Assembly: GCF_021869535.1 (NCBI RefSeq)
Contig: NW_026262701.1
Span: 4,045,501-4,109,500 of the forward strand
Direction of reading: 5' to 3'
Source of the DNA: Mytilus californianus
Taxonomy: Eukaryota; Mollusca; Bivalvia; Mytilida; Mytilidae
DNA length: 64,000 nt
The notes beneath the pieces were generated by a model. That model made no database searches. It was given only the letters and a program-made list of their open reading frames with translations, and was not told the DNA's origin. A program made the position numbers and the translations under genes. Shown here piece by piece: positions 43,700-54,500 of the stretch; the first letter of the stretch is position 1; every line of letters begins with the position of its first letter.

Positions 43700-45045
43700 A
43701 GTTGGGCCTCTTAGTAGTTGAGTCTGTACCCCAAGCCAGAGTAGCGGAGGTAGCTATATTGAGCACAGGGGTAGATGCCAATCTCCCCAGGGATAGGGAG
43801 GGGAATGGAGAATCTAGGGTGTCGGTGGAAGTTAGAGCAGAGAGTGAATCAGGGCAGTCCTTAATTTCTGAAGAAGAGGATACTCCTTCAGGCAGACTGG
43901 ACCGCAATTTATTAAACACTCTTGCTAACATATTGAGGCATGGAGCACTGGAGTTGGGCCACAAACTTCTCCCTGGTGGGTATTTATTTGTGGAGGAAAT
44001 CCTTAAAGGGCACCCAGGCTTTGCCAGGTACTCTTTACCAGATATACACAAACTGGTCACGGTCGACGTGGATAAGAGGTTTACTTTGATAAGGGACACA
44101 GACAGTGGTTGTTGGAAAATAAGGGCTAACCAGGGGCATTCCTTGGTGGTGGATACCCCAGACATGCCATTAGTGGAGAAACATGAGGAACTGGACTTGG
44201 GCAACGTAGTTGCTCCAGCAGTGCTCACAGCAGACCAGGAGGGTCCAGTAGCCAACATTGTGAGGGAACCCCTAGGAGCTATATTGGCTATGGAGGAAAG
44301 CCATAGCCATCACGAGGTTGCTGCCCCAAGAGAGAAAACTATGGCAAGTGATGAGGAGGCCCAAGAAAGTTGGGACTCCACCTCAGACATTGAGGAAGAT
44401 ACCACATTGGTAGAAGAGGTCAGTAATACAGTTTGTCAGCCATATCAAGGGTCGATGTGTCCAACTCCTGTTGTAGATGGAGGAATGACTGACAAGTATG
44501 AAAAAGGTCATACATCTCTCACTTTAGTGGTCCCTTCCTCAACGGGAGCAATTGACAGAAAGGCCACAACCGAAAACAATAGTCCGATCTACAAAGAAGC
44601 AGTTATTATTGTAGAATCTTTCTTCGACAAGGAATCCTCATCCATTAATCAAGAAAGTCCAAGTTTGAGTTTGGGGTCACTTTTCAAAGCAGATAATGTT
44701 GGCACTAGATACTTTAATCTGCAGCCGCCCCCAATAGACAGTGGGACAACAGTCTTGCGTGTGACCATGGCCACAGTTAGATGGGGTCCCAACAGAAGAC
44801 AGTGGGACCCTGGAATTCCCTACTTTAACAAAGGTATAAAATTAAATAAAGTGCAAGTGAGGAAAAATGAGACCGAACTTTTCACGACGGAGAATGGATC
44901 AGCACAACCTCCTGGGTCCAACTATATAGAGGACTTGCAACCACTAAGTGTCCAGGGCTTAGTTTGTATAAGTTGGTATATGATCCAGAGAAGAACAATT
45001 CACAGTTGGCTGGGTTCCCAATTTGTTGGGAACCCATCGTACTAA
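43696..45045 (+). CDS. ORF2 with Tpt1/KptA RNA 2'-phosphotransferase N-terminal lobe
   Basis: 449 residues. Residues about 69-155 match the N-terminal lobe of Tpt1/KptA: LLNTLANILRHGALELG (with the Arg-His pair at 81-82), GGYLFVEEIL, DVDKRFTLIRD and IRANQGHSL (Arg 143). Tpt1 enzymes transfer an internal RNA 2'-phosphate to NAD+ after tRNA splicing. The C-terminal ADP-ribosyltransferase-like lobe, with the last catalytic arginine and the HGT and HIHLA signatures, is not seen; the rest is acidic and of unknown type (DEEAQESWDSTSDIEEDT). So an RNA-binding or regulatory role is more likely than full catalysis. It could be the front part of a longer polyprotein in a related autonomous element. It overlaps Gag by four bases in another frame and is likely translated by reinitiation or frameshift. 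Confidence 0.8.
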   Translation: MKLGLLVVESVPQARVAEVAILSTGVDANLPRDREGNGESRVSVEVRAESESGQSLISEEEDTPSGRLDRNLLNTLANILRHGALELGHKLLPGGYLFVEEILKGHPGFARYSLPDIHKLVTVDVDKRFTLIRDTDSGCWKIRANQGHSLVVDTPDMPLVEKHEELDLGNVVAPAVLTADQEGPVANIVREPLGAILAMEESHSHHEVAAPREKTMASDEEAQESWDSTSDIEEDTTLVEEVSNTVCQPYQGSMCPTPVVDGGMTDKYEKGHTSLTLVVPSSTGAIDRKATTENNSPIYKEAVIIVESFFDKESSSINQESPSLSLGSLFKADNVGTRYFNLQPPPIDSGTTVLRVTMATVRWGPNRRQWDPGIPYFNKGIKLNKVQVRKNETELFTTENGSAQPPGSNYIEDLQPLSVQGLVCISWYMIQRRTIHSWLGSQFVGNPSY

Positions 45046-45250
45046 CTCTTAGTGTACCAGTAGACCCATGAATACAAAGGGTCTGTTTGGGGGGATAGGT
45101 TGTATACTTTTTTAAATTGTTAGGGGGGTAGGTAGTATACTTTTTTAATTGATGCATATTTTCGATAAATTTGGTATGATTTCCGTTTTTTGTTAATTTT
45201 GGGCAAAATTCACAGGGCCCACCTCAGTAGAGGGGGCCTTATTAATAAAA

Positions 45251-45260
45251 CTGGGGGGAG
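45251..45260 (+). promoter_or_regulatory. Polypurine tract
   Basis: CTGGGGGGAG lies immediately before the 3' LTR, as expected for the plus-strand primer. The 205 bp between ORF2 and this tract hold two related GGGGGGATAGGTTGTATACT-like blocks and no gene. Confidence 0.7.
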
Positions 45261-45466
45261 TGTAGTATTCGTAGGGTTAGTTTTAGGTCATCGGATAGAC
45301 CATCTAGAGAGGTCCGATGAACTACCCAGAAATCATCCTCTTCCGGTAATGAACTAATGGCTATACAGACGACATATTCTTCTGAAGAGCAATCCGGCCG
45401 TTCTTGACTGCAGGAACGACCATCCAAGGTATCTATTGGTATTTAGATATACTCGGAATCACAACA
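45261..45466 (+). repeat. 3' LTR, next to LYRM4
   Basis: 206 bp, TGTAGTATTCG to AATCACAACA. It ends only 21 bp before the LYRM4 start codon, so any transcript started in this LTR would carry LYRM4 coding sequence. Confidence 0.88.
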
Positions 45467-45487
45467 ACCGCAAGACGAAAATAAAAC

Positions 45488-45567
45488 ATGGGTTCAAGAT
45501 CAAAAGCACTTGCCTTATATAAGCAAATACTTAAAGAAAGCAAAAAGTTTACATCGTACAACTATAG
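45488..45567 (+). CDS. LYRM4: LYRM4 exon 1
   Basis: 80 bp, MGSRSKALALYKQILKES to NY, ending AACTATAG before donor GTTAGT, phase 2. The AAAATAAAACATGG start context is acceptable. Confidence 0.94.
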
Positions 45568-48500
45568 GTTAGTTGTGAATTAATGTTATCGTTTGCACCC
45601 TTTTAGTCCGAAATTCCTCATATATTTTTCTAGATACCACCTTGAAAGACTTCATCGGCTTATGTCATGATCATCTGATGCCAGTGATGAACAGGTCAAA
45701 TCGGCACATGGTCAATTCGGCACCGATAGAAAAAGTCAAATCGGCATTTAGTCAAATCGACCCCTGGTCAAATCGATACCTATTTAATTTATTTTCCGCA
45801 TTTGGTAAATCAATACGACAACTATTTAGACATGTTAGAGTTTAACCATTACAGCAAAAAAATAAAAAAAAATACATGTGTTTCCGCTAACGTACTGAAA
45901 AAAAATAGAGTAGGTAGGTAGGCAATATTATTTTATTTTACAAACATTTTTTAGCTAGTTACTCACTAGGGAATCAGTGTCTGACTTTAACAGTGCTTGT
46001 TCCAAAATGGCATAAAAAGTGTTAGGGTAGGCACTAAAAATTAGCGTAGGTAGGGTTAACGGAAACGCATATTATTTTTTTGGCCTTATTTCTTAATATG
46101 TTGTTATCACTACAGTGCGTTTATTTGCAGATGACACCATAGTTTATTTGGCAATTAAATCAAATTCTGATGCATCTACATTCATTTTGACATATTACAA
46201 ATTGGCATCTAGCTAGCTTTCATGTCGATCCGTCTCAAAGTCGATCCGTCCCAAGTCGTTCCGTCCCAAGTCGATCCAGCCCCATATTTAAAGTGATTCC
46301 GGCCCCAATATAAGAAATATTTATCAGGAATAAGAATAAAGATATATATGAATTCACTATAAATTTTCTATAGATGAGACCTTTATTTGAATATTTTTTT
46401 TATTTATATTAAGCAGTCAGGGGACTTACTTAAATGAGTGATTTTCTAAATCACTGATTCAAGTAACATTATATATGTCCATAAAGGTTGGAAGTAAGAC
46501 TTGTCTTTCTTTAATAATCACCTATTTAAGTAGTACAAATTAATCACTAGACTAAAAACTATCAACACAGATATTTAAAGCTACAATATTATTCAATAAA
46601 ATTAAATCACTTATAAGTGATTTAATTTTATTGAATAATATTGTAGCTTTAAATATCTGTGTTGATATGATGACCGGGTCATGTCAGGTGATGACCTTGT
46701 ACTAAATCTAGGATAATGACATAAAAATCACTTGTTTAAGTATCATACATGTACCTCAATTTCCTTCCAAAAAATCACTTCTTTAAGTATCATTATTTTA
46801 ATAACCCCCACTAATTTCAACACCCCTGAACAGTGAAATTTTGATCACGAACAGTAGAATTTTATTACATAATCTATAAGATGAAACCTTGAATTTTACA
46901 TGAAAAATACTCCCACTGCTGGGAAAAATCTGTTAAAAAAGTATCAGTTCATTATGTAAAGCCATTTTTATAGCATTTTTTCAACTAAAATAGAATTTGC
47001 AGCTAAATGATTGCATCAAAGGCATAAACCTTGCTGCTTAAACATGTTAAAAGAAGCAAAAAGTTCATTTTTTCAATTTTACTAATGAAAAGATATTATC
47101 TAAACCTCAACTGTTACCTATGTGTTTAAAATTTTGGTAAAACTACAAAATCACAATTTGTGACAAAAATTCGAATTTGCTACTTAAATAAGTGATTTAA
47201 AAATCACTTATTTCAAAAAGTCCCCTGACTGCCTGGGGGGGGGGGTTACTTTCTATATTTTTAGTGGTACGAGTGTGCTGCAAAACAGGTTCGCTTTTTC
47301 ATGCCCTACTGGTTAGAACAGGGTCCCTTTTTTATGTCCTGCTGGTTAGAACAGGGTCGCTTTTTCATGCCCTGCTGGTGAGAACAGGGTCTTTTTTTAA
47401 GCAAAGTATTTGTCTAGAACAGGATTGCTTATTTAACTGTTTAAGAAACAGTCTAGAACCCGGATCTAGAACACCATCTATTTTATACGGTCTAGAACAG
47501 GATCATTACCGGTGCATATTTTAACAAATGTCTGAGCGTGTCTTGAACAGGGTATGTTTTTCAATATTTTGTTTAGAACAGGGTATGATTTGGCAAGTAC
47601 AGGTATAACCCAAAGGATAGTCAGTAACCCCCCCCCCCCCCCCCCCCCCCCGGGCCTGACTGTTAAGAATTCATATAGAAATATATTATTTTTATATAAA
47701 ATATTTGAATTCAAATCAATTTATCACCTTAAACGAATACGGATGATTATGAATATAAAACAATTATGTTGATTATGTTTATATTACAAATTTTCAAGAC
47801 TATTGGGTATGCATAATTATAATAAAAACATATATAACAGAATGTAGTACCATCAACATTCATCGGTAGTAATTAGCATTTTTTGCAATTGACAAGTCTC
47901 TCAACTGGTGTAATAACAAATAGTTAAATACACAACTGTACAAGCCGATCCCCAAGCTGATGTTTGTTGAAAAGTTATAAAAACTCAAAAAAAAGAAGAA
48001 AATAACACAGAGAAGACAGTGGTGAAAAGAAATAATAGTACATTTCTTCATGTTACCTGAAAAAAAAATATAACAATTAATTATTAGAATTTAAAAAAAA
48101 GATCTTTTTGCTTAAGTAAATTTTATCAATCATGATTTTGATTGAATTAAGTGATTACAACTGGCGTTAATTTGGTTCACGATCATCAGACAATTGTTGA
48201 ATAAACAAACCAATTATATAGACTATTGATTTGATTTTAAATTTAGTCCTTATGATGACTACATAATTATATGTTCCATCGGATTGTAAATATCTATTTA
48301 TCTCTTCTATGTGTGAATTAAATAAAAACCTTTTTTCCCCATGATATTCCAAGTTATCATGGAAAATAACTTCATATTTATATGCTGATGCTGCTTTACA
48401 AACAGTACCAATCATATTTCTTTTGTAACGTTTTAAAATTATTCATCTGAATGTTACTCCAATATTAGGCATACTTTACTTACCTGCTGTCATTAAGCAT

Positions 48501-51500
48501 CGATACTTTTTACAAAATTCCGTTTATCCTGATTTAAATATGTCACCAAATCCTCCGAAGTTAACATAAATTAGTCATTATTTTATTATGGGGCCGGATC
48601 ACAGTGGGCCAGATCAACATGGGACGGATCGACTTTGGGCCGGGTCGACTTGGGGCCGGAACAACCTGATACCTCTAGCTATATATATATATATATAGGG
48701 AAACTATGTCAGTATGTGGAAAATGGCATTCCTCCCAGATAAGTGTAATGTAATTTTTAGAACATAGGCCTGAAAGGCAGTTTTTGGCTTATATCTCAAA
48801 AACCAAAGCATTTAGAGCAAATCTGACATGGGGGTTAAAGTGTTCATTAGGTGAAGTTCTATCAGCCCTGAAATTTTCAGTTGAATCTGATAACCCATTG
48901 TTGGGTTGCTGCCACTAAATTGGTAATTTTAAGGAAATTTTGCAGTTTTTGGTTATTATCTTGAATATTATTAATGATAAAGATAAACTGTGATCAGCAA
49001 AAATGTTCAGCAAGGTAAGTTCTACAAACAAGTTTGTATGACCAAAATTGTCAATTGTCCCCTTAAGGAGTTATTGCCCTTTAAAATCAATTTTTCACAA
49101 TTTGTACATTTAGTTTGCTTACTTTAAAAAATCTTCTCCTTTGAAACTGCTGAATCAATTTCAGCCAAACTTGGGCTGAATGAGTTTCAGAGTATCTAGT
49201 ATAAATTTTGTATTTTATTTTCTTGTACATCAAGAAACATAGCCACTATGACTAAAATAAAACATAGGGGTAAAATGCATTTCTTGGATTTTGAAGAAAA
49301 TATGACAGATACAAAGATCATTTCAATGGAAGTTTCAAGCCATTCATTAATATATATTGAAAAGCAAAAATAATCATTGATGAAAGATTTAAGCAAAAAA
49401 TTACAGGTGAGTGATTCAGGCTCTTGAGAGCCTCTTGTTTTATATTTTAAGCACTACAGATTTTTGCATTTTTAAACACTACAGATGTTTGCTACTTTAG
49501 TGTTGATATGCTTTTGCAAAAGCAGTTGAATAAATGCATCAGAAAACAACACCTCTTACGTTTAGAATGGATTTCCATAGTTTTATTAATATTTGACAAA
49601 GCCTTTTGACAAACAATATCACTAACACTTTTAAATATAGTTAAAAGGGTGTACACATTTTAGCTTTAGCTTTGGAATAATTTGGTTTAGATATGAGATT
49701 GTTTTGTTTAAAAGTACTGGTTATTACCTAAAAAAATGTGACGCAAAAGCATTTCGTTTACAGCAGTCCATTCAGGATAATATCTACAAGTCAAGCAGAC
49801 ACAATATTGAACCCCAAAATAACATACTTTAGACAATTCTGATTTTGAAATACTTTTTATATGATTGAATAAGGCAGTGGTATAATAACATGAAAGTAAA
49901 AACAGCTTATGTTGTAATTAGTTTAATGTTTTTCACATAGATTGCCTGGACTAACAACAATGTAAAAAGATTAAAGATTCAGGCTTAAACAATAAATGAG
50001 TAAATTTATCAAAAAATTACAATTTTCTTGATTTTTATACGACCGCAAATATTAAAAATTTTTTGTTCGTATATTGGTATGACGTTGGCGTCGTCGTCTG
50101 GCGTCGTCGATGTCGTCGTCCGGCGTTGTCAGAAGACACATTGGTTTTCGCACTCTAACTTTAGTTTAAGTGAATGGATCTCCATGAAATTTTACCATAA
50201 GGTTCAATACCACGAAAGGAAGGCTGGGATTGATTTTGGGGGTTATGGTACCAACAGTTAAGGAATTAGGGGCCAAAAAGGGGCCAAAAATAAGCATTTT
50301 TGTAACTTCCAGACAATAACTTGTGTGTAAGTGTATGGATCTCTCTGACATTATACCACAAGGTTCCATATCACAAAGGGAAGGCTGTAATTGATTTTGG
50401 GGGTAATTGCCTCAAAATTTTAGGAATAAGGGGCCAAAAAAGGGGCAAAAAACAAGCATTTTTCTAGTTTCATGACAATAACTTGTGTATAAGTGTTTGG
50501 ATATTTCTGAAATTGTACTACAAGGTTCCATATCACAAAGGGAAAGCTGGAATTGAGTTTGGGGGTAATTGCCCGAAACGTTTAGGAATTGGGGGCCAAA
50601 AAGGGGCCAAAAATAAGCATTTTTCTAGTTTCCAGACAATAACTTGTGTTCAACATGTTCAAGTGTATGGATCTCTCTGAAATTGTACTGCAAGGTACCA
50701 TACCACAAAGGGAAGGCTGGGATTGAATTTGGGGGTGATGAATCATAAGGGGGTTCAAAAAATTTGGGGGGGGATTTTTTTTCTTTTCTTTTTTTCCTTT
50801 TTTTTCTTCTTTTAAAATTTTCCATTTTAAGTTGGTTATTTCTGATTTATATTTTAAAGCAAATAATAATGATATGGTAGGAGATACACACCAAACAGGA
50901 TGTGTAAATTATTATATAATAAGTATTGTGCAATAGCAAGAAATTTTCAATAGCACAGTATTGCACAATAGCAAGAAATCTTCAATTGCACAGTATTGCG
51001 CAATAGCAAGAAATCTTCAATTGCACAGTATTGCGCAATAGCAAGAAATATCCAATAGTACAATATTGCGCAATAGCAAGAAATTGTCAATTGTACAGTA
51101 TTGCGCAATAGCAAGAAATATTCAATTGCACAGTATTGTGCAAAAGAAGATACTTCGTATAAATTGCTTATTTCTTGATCAATTTCAATGGGGTTTTATT
51201 CTTGAATTCTTGGGGTTCTTTAATATGCTGAATCTAACTGTGTATTAAGTTTTTGGATTTTGGGACCCGTTTTTTAATTGGTCCACATTGAGGTCCAAAG
51301 GGTACAAAATTTAACTTTGTTTGATTTCATCAAAATTGAATTATTGGGGTTGTTTGATATGCCGAATCTAACCGTGTATTTAGATTCTTAATTTTTGGTT
51401 CCGTTTTCAAATTGGTCTACATTAAGGTCCAAAGGGTCCAAAATTAAACTTAGTTTGATTTTAACAAAAATTGAATTTTTAGGGTTCTTTGATATGCTGA

Positions 51501-54500
51501 ATCTAAACATGTATTTAGATTTTTGATTATGGGCCCAGTTTTCAAGTTGGTCCAAATCGGGGTCCAAAATTAAACTTTGTTTGATTTCAACAAAAATTGA
51601 ATATATGGGATTCTTTGATATGCTGAATCTAACCATGTATTTAGATTTTTGATTTTTGGGCCCCGTTATCAACTTTGTCCACATTGAGGTCAAAAGGGTC
51701 CAAAATTAAACTTTGTTTGATTTCATCAAAAATTGAATTCTTGGGGTTCTTTGATATGCTGAATCTAACCATGTATTTAGATTTTGGATATTGGACCATA
51801 ATAGGTGAATGTCCAATTTAAAAATTTTAAGTTCTTAGACCACATTCATTCTGTGTCAGAAACCTATGCTGTGTCAAATATTTAATCACAATCCAAATTC
51901 AGAGCTGTATCAAGCTTGAATGTTGTGTCCATACTTGCCCCAACTGTTCAGGGTTCGACCTCTGCGGTCGTATCAAGCTGCGCCCTGCGGAGCATTTTAT
52001 TTGTTGTTGAAAAAGTACTGTCATGACTCTGGATACATTATTATGCGTGGGATACCAATTTTTCAAAGGATTTTATGGATATAGGTAGGGCATGAATTTA
52101 AATATTTGAACTAAATACCAAACTTGTATAGACTTGTATGCAAACTTCGTCATCACCAGGAAATCAAATGTTCACGAAAACCTAATTTTTTCTCAATGCA
52201 TATAAAGTAAAATCCATATTTATGTGAAAACAGAAACGACCCCAATTCATTTTACTTATGACAGATGTTAAATGCATATTCAGGAAGAGTACATGTTCTA
52301 TGAATATGAATCTTGTTTGTACTAGAATGACAAGCGGTTTCAAATTTAGATGTGCAAGTTTACAAGGTAACAGTTTATAGCTAGACCTATCACCAATGAC
52401 CCAGACACGTTATTACCATTAGAGGTCATCCTTATCTGTATTATACATAGAACTGCTTGTCTGCTGTGTTGGCTAAGAATATGGATGAGGGTCTTGATGT
52501 GGTTTACAGAGTAGAGTATAATGTGCAAAAGGTGCAAAATAAAGGACAAAAAATAAATAGAGGAAAATAGGGCAAAAAATAAAAAGATAAGGAATAATGA
52601 TCTTGAGGTGTTAAGATATAAAGAATAGAGACTAATGGGAAAAAATGGTGAAGAATAGAGAAAAAATGGTCTAGGAATATTCAAGAATAATGAAATGAGG
52701 GAACCCCCTCCCATCCATACCATCATATATTTCTGCTATGTTGGCTGTTAACATGCTTACCAGCTGTGTTGGTTTAGTACATGCTTGCTAGCTGTGTTGG
52801 CTGAGTACATGCTTGCTAGCTGTGTTGGGTTAGTGCATGTTAGCATGCTGTGTTGGCAGAGTAATGCTTGGTGCCCTGTGTCGGCTGAGTACATGCTTGC
52901 TAGCTGTGTCAACTTAGTAAATGCATGAAAGCTGTGTTGGCTGAGTCTTCAAATGTTTGTGATAATGATTTGGTTGAATTTGAAATAATGCCTTAACAAA
53001 AACCTTGTCTTAAAAGTTTTCATTAAAAATTGAAGTTTTGATTTGTGCTGTTTCAGAAATTATGCCATTAGAAAAACAAGAGATGAATTTAGACAAAATA
53101 AAGATGTTACAGATCCACAAAAGTTAAAAGATTTATTTAAAAAGGCCAAAGATGATCTTGAGATTATACAGAGACAGGTAATATCTAGATTGATAAGATT
53201 AGCAAATTAGATTTTAAACAATATCAGTGCAGTACAATGTTTATTAAGGCAACAGTAGTTGACTAATGTTCAAATATCATTTGTCTATTCAGAAGACAAA
53301 CCAAGGTAACAGATGAAAACCAAGGGAACCACATGAACTCCAAAAGGAGTGAGAATTGTTGTGTCAGTAAGGTAAACCAAGGGAACCACATGAACTCCAA
53401 AAGGAGTGAGAATTGTTGTGTCAGTAAGGTAAACCAAGGGAACCACATGAACTCCAAAAGGAGTGAGAATTGTTGTGTCAGTAAGGTAAACCAAGGGAAC
53501 CACATGAACTCCCAAAAGGAGTGAGAATTGTTGTGTCAGTAAGGTAAACCAAGGGAACCACATGAACTCCAAAAGGAGTGAGAATTGTTGTGTCAGTAAG
53601 GTAAAAGCATCTCCTTCAATGCATGCATCACCTAACATGTGAATCCACATTCAGTCAAAATGTCAAAATCTGAAAAATATTGAAGGACATAAGTATGTAA
53701 GATAGATATAAATATGAAATTGTAATTTCTGCTTAAACATGACCAATAAAGATATTACAGTTGTATGTGAAAAATATTAAAACAACACTTTATTAGTTTC
53801 ATGCGTCTGAAGCTCTTTCCTGGATTTTCAACTCTTTGATTATACCATTTATATACCAAATATTTAAATGGATAACTAATAAAGGAGTAAGTTTGGTAAG
53901 GGCTAAATTTGGCCCCGAATATTAAGTTCAATGTTTCAGGATAAAATGTGTTTTAAGTTGATGCAAAGACATGTGAGAAAGTAATATAGAACTATTTTTG
54001 CCAGAGTTTTATTTTTAAGCATTGATTTTGACATCCAAAATAGGTCAAATGTAGAGATTTTTGCGAAATTGGACAAAATCATCCGGATTTCAACCAAATT
54101 AAGACCTAGGAAACATAGAACGCAGGCGTCAACAAACAAAATATTCAAGTCAGATATCTAAAATGTCATAACAAACATAAGGTTTAAATATCTTTGTTGT
54201 CGACGCATGCGCTATATGTTTCCTCTCCAAAAAATCAACGTAAATATCCCTGTTTTCATCAAATTTTCATGGAAAATCAAAATGAGTGCTATTTGTGACG
54301 TCATGAATAGAACGCAAAAACATAAATCTTTAACAAATAAGACGTTTTTCCAACCTAGCCATCATAATACCTATGATTCCTTGTGACATTGGTCAATAAA
54401 TCCTAATTTCAAATTTCAGCTAGAATTAGGGGCCATTTTAGGGCTTTATCGAACTTACTCTTTTGGATGTTGAAGTTGAATTTTAATATTGTACATTATG

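Larger units (their letters stand above)
40426..45466 (+). mobile_element. LTR retroelement with Gag and a Tpt1/KptA-like ORF, no pol
   Basis: 5041 bp. Parts in order: 5' LTR (40426-40632), primer-binding-like site, hairpin leader with 60-bp repeats, Gag-like ORF (41582-43699), second ORF (43696-45045), purine tract (45251-45260), 3' LTR (45261-45466). The LTRs differ at about eight positions by eye, so the insertion is neither brand-new nor very old. The interior is much richer in G and C than the surroundings. No reverse transcriptase, RNase H, integrase or aspartic protease motif was found. Target duplication is not clear: ACCAG before and ACCGC after. It would need enzymes from another element to move. 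Confidence 0.88.
46210..48675. mobile_element. Possible element framed by inverted GTCGATCCGTCCC motif arrays
   Basis: At 46222-46283 the motif GTCGATCCGTCCCAA is repeated about four times; at 48590-48668 it appears several times in inverted form (GGACGGATCGACTTTGGGCC and variants), and CTAGCTAG-like and GCCCCATA segments are inverted too. This suggests the two ends of one element about 2.45 kb long. Inside are a MITE with palindrome, a 36-bp array, and minus-strand open frames at 47860-48051 and 48167-48415 without recognisable domains. Exact ends and target duplication not found. Confidence 0.4.

Noticed and set aside
43665-44258. 197-codon minus-strand frame opposite ORF2
   Set aside because: Antisense shadow; the plus frame shows Tpt1/KptA motifs.
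40421-45471. Target site duplication ACCAG / ACCGC around the LTR element
   Set aside because: Only three of five bases agree, so it is not claimed as a duplication.
47860-48415. Two minus-strand frames that could be exons of a small secreted protein
   Set aside because: The first frame has a signal-like start, but splice joins give no consistent protein and the region lies within a likely mobile element.
53263-53650. Repetitive 80- and 121-codon minus-strand frames
   Set aside because: Produced by the 57-bp array, whose period is a multiple of three. No domain, and three frames are open at once.
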